This document shows positions 15,982 to 23,481 of a stretch of 44,715 nt of DNA, in pieces. Source of the DNA: Candidatus Wolfebacteria bacterium GW2011_GWE2_44_13 (GTDB lineage Bacteria > Patescibacteria > Paceibacteria > UBA6257 > UBA9933); the NCBI GenBank assembly GCA_001000675.1, contig LCHW01000004.1, forward strand, positions 1 to 44,715. Reading direction: 5' to 3'. Within the stretch, counting starts at the first letter, position 1. Each line of letters starts with the position of its first letter. The position numbers and the translations under genes are program-made. The notes under the pieces were generated by a model. That model was not told the DNA's origin and did no database searches. It saw nothing but the letters and a program-made list of their open reading frames with translations.

Positions 15982-16596
15982 ATGGAACAATCGTACTATC
16001 CAACGATTGGCGTTCGTGTGTTACTTCCGAGCGCTGGTGAGTTTTTGAAGCGAATGACTCATAGGCCGTATAAGGGAACATTCGACTTGCCCGCTCAAGA
16101 ACCACTCCTTGAAGAGTTTGGGAATTTTTCGCCTGCCACACTCCTCACTGACTTAACTACAGCTGAGTACGAGCTCGTTAATGTCGTTTCCGAGTATTGG
16201 CAAACGGGGAAGAAACATCGCTATGCAGCGCAATTCATTTTTTCGCATCGGAATGCGCAAGTTGCTGTTTTACCCTGGTTCGCAAGAATGCGCAGAGGGC
16301 TCGAAATCGAGCTCGAAGAAATACTGCAAGATGCGATATGGCGACGTATCCGCGTATTCTCCAACCCAATCATCGAGGACGGCGAAGAGGTCGAAAAAAT
16401 GTTCGCTGCGAGTATTATACTCGATCAGCGTCACCCATTTTATTCCTACGACGGCGAGCCGGGAATAATGCCAATCATCGACGAGACGGGAAATAAAGTT
16501 GGTGGCGAAATTGCAGTTGAAGCTGAGCACTTGTTTCGCTTTACTGCGAGCACACTTCACTTCGAAGACGCTGTCGTTGGGCAACACAATCCTTAA
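15982..16596 (+). CDS. Hypothetical protein, 204 aa (paralog 2)
   Basis: Not recognised; paralog of the upstream 214-aa protein. AAGGAGG precedes ATG 15982 by five bases, excluding the longer frame from 15904. The protein shows a strand-rich middle (HRYAAQFIFSHRNAQVAVLPW), a helix with many acidic residues (IELEEILQDAIWRRI), then NPIIEDGEEVEKMF. The pair lacks signal peptides and membrane helices. Its neighbours are secY and rplO on the other strand, so position says nothing about function. Codon choice is more AT-rich than in paralog 1, so the two have diverged or arrived separately. Confidence 0.7.
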   Translation: MEQSYYPTIGVRVLLPSAGEFLKRMTHRPYKGTFDLPAQEPLLEEFGNFSPATLLTDLTTAEYELVNVVSEYWQTGKKHRYAAQFIFSHRNAQVAVLPWFARMRRGLEIELEEILQDAIWRRIRVFSNPIIEDGEEVEKMFAASIILDQRHPFYSYDGEPGIMPIIDETGNKVGGEIAVEAEHLFRFTASTLHFEDAVVGQHNP

Positions 16597-16601
16597 GCAA
16601 C

Positions 16602-16629
16602 AGCCGCCCTCATGGGGCGGCCTTTTTGT
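16602..16629 (+). terminator. Intrinsic terminator of the 204-aa gene
   Basis: GCCGCCC-TCAT-GGGGCGGC followed by CTTTTTGTT. Confidence 0.92.
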
Positions 16630-16633
16630 TAGG

Positions 16634-16663
16634 GCTCTGGATTCCCGCGTTCGCGGGAATGAC
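16634..16663. repeat. REP-like palindrome, single unit
   Basis: Variant with CCCGCGTTCGCGGG centre, between the 204-aa gene and rplO. Confidence 0.8.
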
Positions 16664-16706
16664 CCCGTAAAGTCCACCTTAAGCGGACCACGGGGCAAGC
16701 AATACA

Positions 16707-16733
16707 AAAAAAGGAGCTTGCGCTCCTTTTTTC
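16707..16733. terminator. Intrinsic terminator at the end of the ribosomal operon
   Basis: AAAAGGAGC-TT-GCTCCTTTT-type hairpin with T-runs on both strands, just after rplO (minus). Confidence 0.85.
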
Positions 16734-16741
16734 TCATTCGC

Positions 16742-17224
16742 TTATTTAGCTGCTCTTGGCTTTTTAGCAACTACTGCTTTTCGAACTACTGGTGGCTTTA
16801 CAGTCAATTCTTCAACTGTTCCCCCTTTTGCTTCGATCTTTTCTTTCGCGGTTTTTGATACTGCAAGTCCAGTTACGGTAAATGCTTTTGACACTTCTCC
16901 GTTACCTAGTACTTTGATATCAGTCTGCGACTTTCGGATCAAACCTGCAGTTACTAATGTTTCCAATGAAATTACAGAACCAACTACTTTCGCATCGATT
17001 GCAGTAAGATTGACGCCCATTGATTTTCCAAAGAGTGGCTTGTTCTTAAAACCACGCAACTTCGGAATACGGATAAGCATTTCATGTAAAGCCGGATTCA
17101 TCTTGTGACCAGCACGAGATTTCTGACCTTTGTGTCCGGTGCCGGAGTTATCTCCACGCTTTCCTCCACGGCCTACTCGCTTTTTAGATTTTCCCGGGTG
17201 TTGGGGTTTTATTTCATGCAACAT
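16742..17224 (-). CDS. rplO: Ribosomal protein L15
   Basis: Large-subunit protein. Typical N-terminus with KPQHPGKSKKRVGRGG and glycine-rich DNSGTGHKGQKSRAGHK, then the globular part with the SLETLVTAGLI region. Length 160 includes a basic, Ala/Lys-rich tail (KPPVVRKAVVAKKPRAAK). It is the last gene of the ribosomal block. Directly upstream, where rpmD (L30) normally lies between rpsE and rplO, there is only inverted-repeat element B. No SD. Confidence 0.97.
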   Translation of the reverse strand: MLHEIKPQHPGKSKKRVGRGGKRGDNSGTGHKGQKSRAGHKMNPALHEMLIRIPKLRGFKNKPLFGKSMGVNLTAIDAKVVGSVISLETLVTAGLIRKSQTDIKVLGNGEVSKAFTVTGLAVSKTAKEKIEAKGGTVEELTVKPPVVRKAVVAKKPRAAK

Positions 17225-17231
17225 ATGCGTA

Positions 17232-17361
17232 GATATAAAACAGTTTATTTTGGCGAACTCCTTCGTTGCGGGTCCTGTTATCTCGTTCGTCGTACCGCTT
17301 TGGTACGCCTCCCTCGCTAACTTCCCGCGCCTCGCACTTCATCCAAAATAAATTTGTTTTA
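17232..17361. repeat. Long inverted-repeat element B (at the rpmD position)
   Basis: Arms ATAAAACAGTTTATTTTGG and CCAAAATAAATTTGTTTTAT (one indel) enclose about 80 nt with an inner GTACC-GCTTT-GGTAC hairpin and CTCG-rich sequence. It fills the rpsE-rplO spacer, and its right arm overlaps the rpsE stop codon. Confidence 0.7.
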
Positions 17362-17925
17362 TTGGTTTTCTTCCGGTACTTCCGGCTGTTCCTTTACTGC
17401 TTCGGCCTTTATTCCTCCAGTCTTCACAACAACTTTCAGCTTTTTCAATGCTTCAATCGTTGCCATTCCGTTTGTAAGCTTGTTCTTTGTTGTTCCTAAT
17501 GTCTTTGAGGTAGCATCTTTGATACCTGCTAACAAGAGTACGTCGCGAACTGAACCTCCTGCCTTCAAACCATGCCCGAGCTTTGCTGGCTTGATAACAA
17601 CCTGTGCGGCGCTATATTTTGCCAACACTTCGTGCGGGATGCTTCGTCCTTTCAAAGGGATGGTAATCAAGTTCTTCTTTGCCTTGAGCTTACCCTTGTC
17701 CACTGCCTGTGCGACATCGAGTCCCTTGCCGACTCCGATACCTACCTGGCCTTTTTCATTTCCGATGACAACTGTCGCGCGGAAACTCATTCGCTTACCT
17801 CCCGCAACAACACGCGTAACGCGGCGCAAGTCGAGTATCTTATCCTTATATTCAGATTTTGGCTTCATTTCCCGTGAATCCCTGCGGGGTCCCCGATTTG
17901 AATCTCGATTTGGTGTGTTCATCAT
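17359..17925 (-). CDS. rpsE: Ribosomal protein S5
   Basis: Small-subunit protein involved in decoding accuracy. Double-stranded-RNA-binding-like N-terminal domain with VTRVVAGGKRMSFRATVVIGN, then the S5 C-terminal fold with HGLKAGGSVRDVLLLAGIKD. Length 188 is somewhat long because of a charged N-terminal 25 residues and an acidic tail (PEVPEENQ). ATG ATG at the start; AGGT lies just before it. Nine bases after rplR. Confidence 0.97.
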   Translation of the reverse strand: MMNTPNRDSNRGPRRDSREMKPKSEYKDKILDLRRVTRVVAGGKRMSFRATVVIGNEKGQVGIGVGKGLDVAQAVDKGKLKAKKNLITIPLKGRSIPHEVLAKYSAAQVVIKPAKLGHGLKAGGSVRDVLLLAGIKDATSKTLGTTKNKLTNGMATIEALKKLKVVVKTGGIKAEAVKEQPEVPEENQ

Positions 17926-17934
17926 ACCTGTTGT

Positions 17935-18288
17935 TTATATTTGCAATCCGCCCTTTCGTGCGCCTTCTGCTACTGCCTTTACTCGACCGTGATAGTTATA
18001 TCCTCCGCGGTCAAATACCGCTGCAACAACCTTCAAATCCAATGCCTTCTTTGCGATCATCTCGCCAAGGGCCTCTGCTTTGACGATCTTTGCCTCCTTC
18101 CCCTTCATTTCGCGGGTTGAAGCACTTACCAATGTCTTACCGATTGTATCATCGATCAACTGCACTGAAGTGAATTGATTGGTGCGCAATACGGAAAGTC
18201 TTGGTCGAGCTGGAGTTCCTGAAATCTTTGCTCGAGTTCGAATCTGTCGGCGTTTCTTTATTTGATTGAGTTCCTTTGTTTTGTTCAT
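17935..18288 (-). CDS. rplR: Ribosomal protein L18
   Basis: 5S rRNA-binding protein of the central protuberance. Length 117 is standard. RPRLSVLRTNQFTSVQLIDD and the C-terminal VVAAVFDRGGYNYHGRVKAVAEGAR are diagnostic. No SD; spacer of 20 bp to rplF. Confidence 0.97.
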   Translation of the reverse strand: MNKTKELNQIKKRRQIRTRAKISGTPARPRLSVLRTNQFTSVQLIDDTIGKTLVSASTREMKGKEAKIVKAEALGEMIAKKALDLKVVAAVFDRGGYNYHGRVKAVAEGARKGGLQI

Positions 18289-18308
18289 AGCTTTGTTTCA
18301 ACAAATCA

Positions 18309-18872
18309 TTACTTGCCGACCTTCTTACCCTGCTTGCGTCGTACGACTTCGCCTCTGTATCGAATACCTTTTCCTTTATATGGTTCCGGCTTTCGAATCT
18401 TTCTGATTTCAGCTGCAGTCTGTCCGACCATTGCCTTATCGATTCCTGTGATTGTAATAGTGTTCTTTTCAGTAGAAAGTTTGATGCCTTTTCGTGCCTC
18501 ATACTTTACTGGATGAGAGAAACCGATATTGAGAACGATGTTCTCTCCGTCCATCGCAACGCGATAGCCGACTCCTTCAATTTCTAAAACTTTTGTAAAA
18601 CCTCCTAGTACTCCCTGGATTGCATTTGCGGTCAATGCACGCATTGTTCCCCAGTTTGATTTCGCCTGCTTCGTGGTATCGTCAATCGTGAATGTGATTG
18701 CATTCTTCATGACACCCTCTGCATCTGCAGCATCACCTATTTCAGTTTTTACAAACGGAAGTACGTCCATTGTTACGACGTTATCCCCTTTCTTCAATTC
18801 CAAAGCAGTTCCGTTGAATGTAACGGCTACTCCTTCAGGAATTATTATCGGTTTTTTTCCAACTTTTGACAT
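18309..18872 (-). CDS. rplF: Ribosomal protein L6
   Basis: Near the factor-binding site of the large subunit. Two L6 repeats; the start MSKVGKKPIIIPEGV and the C-terminal signature region RKPEPYKGKGIRYRGE are typical. At 187 residues it is close to standard, ending in RRKQGKKVGK. No SD. Confidence 0.97.
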   Translation of the reverse strand: MSKVGKKPIIIPEGVAVTFNGTALELKKGDNVVTMDVLPFVKTEIGDAADAEGVMKNAITFTIDDTTKQAKSNWGTMRALTANAIQGVLGGFTKVLEIEGVGYRVAMDGENIVLNIGFSHPVKYEARKGIKLSTEKNTITITGIDKAMVGQTAAEIRKIRKPEPYKGKGIRYRGEVVRRKQGKKVGK

Positions 18873-18892
18873 AAATGTAGTTTATTTTACGG

Positions 18893-19276
18893 TTACCAGA
18901 TCTCAAAGAAGATCTCTCCACCAACTTTTTCCTTACGAGCTTGTCCGCCAGTCATAATACCCTTTGGTGTTGATATTACTGCAAGACCAAAGCCACTCTT
19001 TACTGGGCGAATTTCGTCACATCCTTTGTAGATATGAAGACTTGGGCGGCTCACAAAACGAATTCCTTCGATTGCTCCCTTTCCATCCTCTCCATACTTC
19101 AAGTCAATGCTCAATACGCGCTTCGGAGCTCTTCCTTTCTTGTCATACGCAGCAATGTACTTGCGGCTTGCAAGAATCTCCAAGATCCGTTCATCGTTCT
19201 TCGTGTACGGAACTTTAATAGACTCCTTTTTTACTGCCTGCGCGTTTTTAATTTGTGTCAATAGGTCGATATACAT
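18893..19276 (-). CDS. rpsH: Ribosomal protein S8
   Basis: 16S rRNA central-domain binder. Length 127; the end of the protein carries the signature SGFGLAVISTPKGIMTGGQA and EIFFEIW. In many bacteria S8 is the translational repressor of the spc operon. No SD; 18 bp after rpsZ. Confidence 0.97.
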   Translation of the reverse strand: MYIDLLTQIKNAQAVKKESIKVPYTKNDERILEILASRKYIAAYDKKGRAPKRVLSIDLKYGEDGKGAIEGIRFVSRPSLHIYKGCDEIRPVKSGFGLAVISTPKGIMTGGQARKEKVGGEIFFEIW

Positions 19277-19294
19277 AATTCAAATTCGTATTAT

Positions 19295-19480
19295 TTACCA
19301 AGATGCTTTCTTTACTCCCGGGATTTCACCCTTTGATGCCATTTCCCTGAAGCAGATCCTGCAAAGACCAAAGTCGCGCATATATGCCCGTCCTCGACCG
19401 CACTTAAAACACCGGTTTGTTGCACGGGACTGAAACTTAGGTTCTTTTTGTGATCTTACGACAACTGATTTTTTAGCCAT
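19295..19480 (-). CDS. rpsZ: Ribosomal protein S14, zinc type
   Basis: Short (61 aa) zinc-binding S14 with CFKC and CRIC pairs and the signature GRGRAYMRDFGLCRICFRE. Starting at MAKKSVVV (ATG 19480) matches the family; the frame upstream to 19507 would add nine unrelated residues. No SD. Confidence 0.96.
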   Translation of the reverse strand: MAKKSVVVRSQKEPKFQSRATNRCFKCGRGRAYMRDFGLCRICFREMASKGEIPGVKKASW

Positions 19481-19511
19481 GATAATAGAAGTAAATAATA
19501 CACTCAACTGG

Positions 19512-20069
19512 TTAACTCTTCAAGGGCACACCCATTAATCGATACATTTCGACCGCCTCTTCTCGTGTATTTGCACGAGTAACGACTGTGAACTGCACTC
19601 CGAAATCTGCTTTCGCCTGCTCCGGGTTTATTTCAGGAAACACGGTGTGTTCCTTGAATCCGATAGATAGGTTTCCAACTGAATCGATACCTGTTGTTTC
19701 AAGACCTTTAAAGTCTCGGACGCGAGGGAAAACGATCTTGTTCACTTTTTCCAAAAATGCATACATACGCTCTCCGCGCAAGGTAACTGAAACACCAACA
19801 ACGGCACCCTCTCGCATCTTGAATCCTGCAATGGATTTCTTTGACTGATTGGTTCGTGGCTTTTGTCCGGTCATTGCTGCGAGTTCACTAACTACTGCTG
19901 GCAATAATTTATCGGTAAAGCTTGCCTGTTGGCTCATGCGTCCCGTACCTACATTTACTACGATCTTTTGGATCTTTGGCGCAGCCATTTCGTTCTTGTA
20001 TCCGAATTTGGCCTTCAATGCAGGAACTACCTCCTTTATGTATTTTTCTTTTAGGCTTAGATCTTTCAT
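19512..20069 (-). CDS. rplE: Ribosomal protein L5
   Basis: Binds 5S rRNA and P-site tRNA. 185 residues with the signature region around KIQKIVVNVGTG, and GVSVTLRGERMYAFLEKV followed by PRVRDFKGL. No SD; 33 bp after rplX. Confidence 0.97.
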   Translation of the reverse strand: MKDLSLKEKYIKEVVPALKAKFGYKNEMAAPKIQKIVVNVGTGRMSQQASFTDKLLPAVVSELAAMTGQKPRTNQSKKSIAGFKMREGAVVGVSVTLRGERMYAFLEKVNKIVFPRVRDFKGLETTGIDSVGNLSIGFKEHTVFPEINPEQAKADFGVQFTVVTRANTREEAVEMYRLMGVPLKS

Positions 20070-20102
20070 AATCGCTCGTAAATTACTTAACGCTTGCGCA
20101 TC

Positions 20103-20411
20103 TTAGCTGATGCGTGCTTTGCACTTTTTGCAGACGCGAACTTTTTTATCATTCTCGACCGCTACTCCGACACGGGTTGCCTTTCCGCATGCTGGGCATA
20201 CCAACATAGCGTTTGAAGCATTGAGTGAACGTGGGATCGTTACGATCTGTCCTTTTTCTCCCTGCTTCTTTGGCTTAACGTTCTTCTTATATAAATTAAG
20301 GCCTTCGACAAGAATACGTCCTTTTAGCGGCATGATGCTCAACACTTTTCCAGTATTTCCCTTCTCCTTGCCCTGCATTATTTTTACTGTATCACCTTTT
20401 TTGATTCGCAT
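20103..20411 (-). CDS. rplX: Ribosomal protein L24
   Basis: Assembly initiator of the large subunit. KOW motif in MRIKKGDTVKIMQGKEKGNTGKV; the C-terminal segment has CPAC and CKKC pairs that could bind zinc. 102 residues, standard length. No SD. Confidence 0.97.
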   Translation of the reverse strand: MRIKKGDTVKIMQGKEKGNTGKVLSIMPLKGRILVEGLNLYKKNVKPKKQGEKGQIVTIPRSLNASNAMLVCPACGKATRVGVAVENDKKVRVCKKCKARIS

Positions 20412-20423
20412 GTTTGTGTTGAA

Positions 20424-20792
20424 TTATACAATATCTTCCGCCATCGTAACGATTTTCTCAAATCCTTTTTCCTTTAATTCACGTGGAATTGGTCCAAAGA
20501 TACGAGTTGCGTTTGGTTCCATCTTTGCGTTGAGAATAACTGCTGCATTCTCATCGAATCGGATGTATGAACCATCGGCTCGCTTCATCGCTTTGCACTG
20601 TCGTACCACAACTGCCTTTACAACATCCTTCTTCTTTACCGACTTGCGAGGTTCCGCGGTCTGTACGGAAGCGACAAAAATATCGCCAATACGTGCATAC
20701 CTTCTTCGGGTTCCTCCCAAGATGCGGAAACAACGGATGGTTTTTGCTCCAGAGTTGTCAGCAACTTTTAAAATTGATCGTTCTTGTATCAT
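20424..20792 (-). CDS. rplN: Ribosomal protein L14
   Basis: Forms an intersubunit bridge. Start MIQERSILKVADNSGAKTIR at 20792 gives the standard 122 residues; the 27 upstream in-frame residues are unrelated and come from a spacer hairpin. No SD. A 58-nt hairpin lies 20 bp upstream. Confidence 0.97.
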   Translation of the reverse strand: MIQERSILKVADNSGAKTIRCFRILGGTRRRYARIGDIFVASVQTAEPRKSVKKKDVVKAVVVRQCKAMKRADGSYIRFDENAAVILNAKMEPNATRIFGPIPRELKEKGFEKIVTMAEDIV

Positions 20793-20811
20793 ATGCTTGG
20801 ATTCGGTAACG

Positions 20812-20869
20812 GTTACGAGTTTGCGGGTTACGGGTTGCTTTTGCAACTCATAACTCGCCAACCCGCAAC
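20812..20869. repeat. Long hairpin in the rpsQ-rplN spacer
   Basis: Two 27-nt arms (20812-20838 and 20843-20869) around a 4-nt loop. Twenty-one positions pair, and three of the six differences are G-U wobbles in the minus-strand RNA. The arm has internal near-repeats of GTTACGGGTT. Located between rpsQ stop and rplN start. Confidence 0.75.
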
Positions 20870-20882
20870 ACATTTCCTGTAC

Positions 20883-21116
20883 TTAGATCTTTCCGACAAT
20901 ACGGAAGTACTTGTCTTTGCTCATCGGCCTTGTCTCTTCGATGACAACTACGTCACCTTGTTTGTACTCGTTTTGCTCATCGTGCGCTTTAAAACGTGCG
21001 GTGACTTTGTACATTTTCTGATAGGTCGGGTGCTTTGCAAGTCGCGTAACCGCTACCACTCGTGTTTTGTCCATTTTATCGGAAACAACTGTTCCCTGTA
21101 ATTTTCTTGCTGACAT
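20883..21116 (-). CDS. rpsQ: Ribosomal protein S17
   Basis: Primary 16S rRNA binder with an OB fold. 77 residues; GTVVSDKMDKTRVVAVTR near the start and GDVVVIEETRPMSKDKYFRI near the end are typical. No SD. Confidence 0.97.
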   Translation of the reverse strand: MSARKLQGTVVSDKMDKTRVVAVTRLAKHPTYQKMYKVTARFKAHDEQNEYKQGDVVVIEETRPMSKDKYFRIVGKI

Positions 21117-21136
21117 AATATAAAATAGTAGATAGA

Positions 21137-21337
21137 TTACGCTTCTTTCTTGGCAGTTATCATCGTTGACAACCGTGCTACGACCTTTTTGAGCTTTTTG
21201 ATTTGAGAAACGTTCTTTACTTTACCAGCTGCAAGGTCAAACTTCAAGTCCCTCAACTTCGTCTGGCTCTCGCTCAGCTCTTTTTGCATTTCTGCATGCG
21301 ATTTGCTTTTTAATTGTTGGAGGTCTTGCTTTTTCAT
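21137..21337 (-). CDS. rpmC: Ribosomal protein L29
   Basis: Two-helix protein near the exit tunnel. 66 residues with LRDLKFDLAAGKVKNVSQIK. Its ATG overlaps the stop of rplP by 4 bp (21334-21337), so translation is probably coupled. Confidence 0.96.
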   Translation of the reverse strand: MKKQDLQQLKSKSHAEMQKELSESQTKLRDLKFDLAAGKVKNVSQIKKLKKVVARLSTMITAKKEA

Positions 21338-21744
21338 TTTGTTACAACTCTTGTTTTAACTGGTAATTTGTGTCCTGCTAGGCGGAATGCCTCGCGAGCG
21401 ACTTCTTCTTTCACACCATCGATTTCGAATAACATTCTGCCCGGTTTGACGGGGAACACATAGTGATCCACGTTACCTTTACCTCCTCCGAGGGTAACCT
21501 CAGGCGGCATCTTGGTGACCGGCTTGTCTGGGAATACCCGGATCCAAATCTTTCCTCCGCGCTTTGTGAAGTGCGTGATTGATTTTCGGGCAGCCTCAAT
21601 CTGACGGGAGTTTAGCCAAACGCTTTCGAGCGACTGTATTCCAAAGGATCCGAACTCTAGTCCAATTCCTCGGGTTTCAACCGTTCGCTTTCGGCTTCTA
21701 CCTTTGTGCCATTTCCTGTGTTTTACTTTTTTCGGGATAAGCAT
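21334..21744 (-). CDS. rplP: Ribosomal protein L16
   Basis: Stabilises A-site tRNA. 136 residues; PKKVKHRKWHKGR at the start, the signature RGGKIWIRVFPDKPVTKMP in the middle and GKGNVDHYVFPVKPGRMLFE. Overlaps rpmC by 4 bp. No SD. Confidence 0.97.
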   Translation of the reverse strand: MLIPKKVKHRKWHKGRSRKRTVETRGIGLEFGSFGIQSLESVWLNSRQIEAARKSITHFTKRGGKIWIRVFPDKPVTKMPPEVTLGGGKGNVDHYVFPVKPGRMLFEIDGVKEEVAREAFRLAGHKLPVKTRVVTK

Positions 21745-21756
21745 ACTTGTACGTTA

Positions 21757-22485
21757 TTAGTTTCTTCGCTGTGGGCGATTCTCGGAATAAGATTGGCGCT
21801 TTACTGGCTCCTTTTCTTTTTCCTTAAACACCTCGCCCTTATTGATCCACACCTTTATACCAATGGTTCCATAGGTTGTATAGGCGGTTGCTTCTGCGTA
21901 ATCGATATCTGCGCGAATTGTCTGCAACGGAATAGTTCCTTTTGCAAGCTGTTCAGTTCGTGCGATTTCTGCACCGTTCAAACGACCAGAAACGCGAATC
22001 TTTGCTCCTTTTACTTCTCTGGACTGCATCAAGCTTTCCAGTGTCTTTTTCATAATGCGACGAAACGGCATACGTCGTTCCAAATCGCGAGCAATGTTGT
22101 ATCCGGTTACTGCGGAAGATACGTCAAATCGTTTCAGCTCTTCGATGTTCATGCTGATTCCAGTAAGCTTCTTGCTTCCGTTTTTCTTTCGGATGGCTGA
22201 AACTTTCTTATCGAGCAATTTCGAGAGATCTTCGATCCCCTTTCCTCCACGGCCGATGATCAAACCTGGCTTTGCGGCTTTGATGTGGATGCGAATCGAA
22301 TCGCCAAAGCGTTCAATTGCAACATAATCAATTCCGGCAGCACCGATTTTATCGGCGATGATCTTTCGGAGTGTGACGTCTTCTTCCAAGTATTCCTTGA
22401 AATTGACTCTCTTCGGGAACCAGCGAGCTGTCCAGTCTTTGATCACGCCTACCCTAAATGCAGTTGGTTTTATTTTGTGACCCAT
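21757..22485 (-). CDS. rpsC: Ribosomal protein S3
   Basis: mRNA-entry protein. 242 residues: a KH domain with the GRGGKGIEDL loop near residue 78, then the C-terminal S3 domain with GRLNGAEIARTE. The tail (KEKEKEPVKRQSYSENRPQRRN) is charged. No SD; a 6-bp hairpin (22511-22527) lies in the spacer to rplV. Confidence 0.97.
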   Translation of the reverse strand: MGHKIKPTAFRVGVIKDWTARWFPKRVNFKEYLEEDVTLRKIIADKIGAAGIDYVAIERFGDSIRIHIKAAKPGLIIGRGGKGIEDLSKLLDKKVSAIRKKNGSKKLTGISMNIEELKRFDVSSAVTGYNIARDLERRMPFRRIMKKTLESLMQSREVKGAKIRVSGRLNGAEIARTEQLAKGTIPLQTIRADIDYAEATAYTTYGTIGIKVWINKGEVFKEKEKEPVKRQSYSENRPQRRN

Positions 22486-22545
22486 AGTGATTAATAGTAG
22501 TAGAGTGTGTGCATCGTATTCCGATGCGCGAACCCTTATTTCAGT

Positions 22546-23094
22546 TTAGATAGATTTTCTCTGGAAAAGCTTGCGCTTTGTTCCTTCTTGAGTAGCTTTG
22601 GTTGTCTTCTCGGCCTTTTCAGTCTTTGTCTTTGGCTTCTCTTCAACCTTTTCGGTCTTTTCAGCCTTCTTTACAGCAACTTTCTTAACCTTTTCTGCCT
22701 TTACCTTAGTTGCCTTTTCCGACTGCTTTACCATAGTAAAGCGCGGTGCCTTTGTCTTATCAGATTCTTCGAGAACAATCGTGATATGGCTAGTCTTCTT
22801 TTGGATTGGCGTAGCGCGTCCTTGTGCTCTTGGTAACCAGCGCTTCAGCATCGGTCCACCATCAACTCGGATCTCCTTGACGAAAAGCTTTGATGCATCC
22901 ATTTTTGCGTTGTTGACCGCATTTGCGATCGCTGACTGCAACAATTTCAACACCGGCTCACTTGCTCGCTTTGCATTGATAGACAACTGTGCTTGCGCAT
23001 CATTGACTGACAATCCTTTGATAACCGTAGCCATCAAACGAGTCTTTCTCGGAGCCATTCGAAGATTATTTAATTTTGCTGTTTGCTGTTTCAT
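22546..23094 (-). CDS. rplV: Ribosomal protein L22 with long Lys-rich C-terminal tail
   Basis: Lines the exit tunnel. The core (about 1-115) is ordinary, with ANAVNNAKMDASKLFVKEIRVD and the beta-hairpin MLKRWLPRAQGRATPIQKKTSHI. The usual length is about 110, but this protein runs to 182. The extra about 65 residues are mostly Lys, Glu, Thr and Val (e.g. EKVKKVAVKKAEKTEKVEEK), a disordered tail. No SD. Confidence 0.96.
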   Translation of the reverse strand: MKQQTAKLNNLRMAPRKTRLMATVIKGLSVNDAQAQLSINAKRASEPVLKLLQSAIANAVNNAKMDASKLFVKEIRVDGGPMLKRWLPRAQGRATPIQKKTSHITIVLEESDKTKAPRFTMVKQSEKATKVKAEKVKKVAVKKAEKTEKVEEKPKTKTEKAEKTTKATQEGTKRKLFQRKSI

Positions 23095-23116
23095 AAAATA
23101 TGATCTCGTTTACCCG

Positions 23117-23413
23117 TTATTTCTTCTGTGCTACTTTGCGATCTGCTTCCTTCGCCAACTTACCACCGTGTCTGATAAACTTCTTTGTTGGTGAGAATTC
23201 TCCCAATCGATGACCGACCATCTCTTCTGTCACTCGAACTGGAATAAAATCTTTTCCATTATGTACGCCAAACGTATGTCCGATCATTTCCGGAGCGATT
23301 TCGGAACTACGTGCCCACGTCTTGGTTACTGTTTTATCGCCAAGCGTTAAAACAGACACTTTTTTCATGAGTTTCTCGTCTACGTATGGACCTTTTTTTG
23401 CTGATCGTGACAT
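23117..23413 (-). CDS. rpsS: Ribosomal protein S19
   Basis: Head of the small subunit. Start MSRSAKKGPYVDEKLMKKV (ATG 23413) gives 98 residues; the upstream frame to 23440 adds spacer-encoded residues. The GHRLGEFSPTKKFIRHGG region is typical. No SD. Confidence 0.97.
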   Translation of the reverse strand: MSRSAKKGPYVDEKLMKKVSVLTLGDKTVTKTWARSSEIAPEMIGHTFGVHNGKDFIPVRVTEEMVGHRLGEFSPTKKFIRHGGKLAKEADRKVAQKK

Positions 23414-23429
23414 ATTGTGTATTGGATAA

Positions 23430-23453
23430 CTCGTGAGCATTGCTGCTCGTGAG
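23430..23453. repeat. Hairpin in the rplB-rpsS spacer
   Basis: CTCGTGAGCA-TTGC-TGCTCGTGAG; ten pairs with two G-U wobbles in RNA, immediately before the rpsS start. Confidence 0.6.
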
Positions 23454-23481
23454 CTCGTAAGTAAATTAGTTTATTCGTTCC

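Noticed and set aside
20110..20853. 247-codon plus-strand frame across rplX and rplN
   Set aside because: Antisense to two conserved ribosomal genes.
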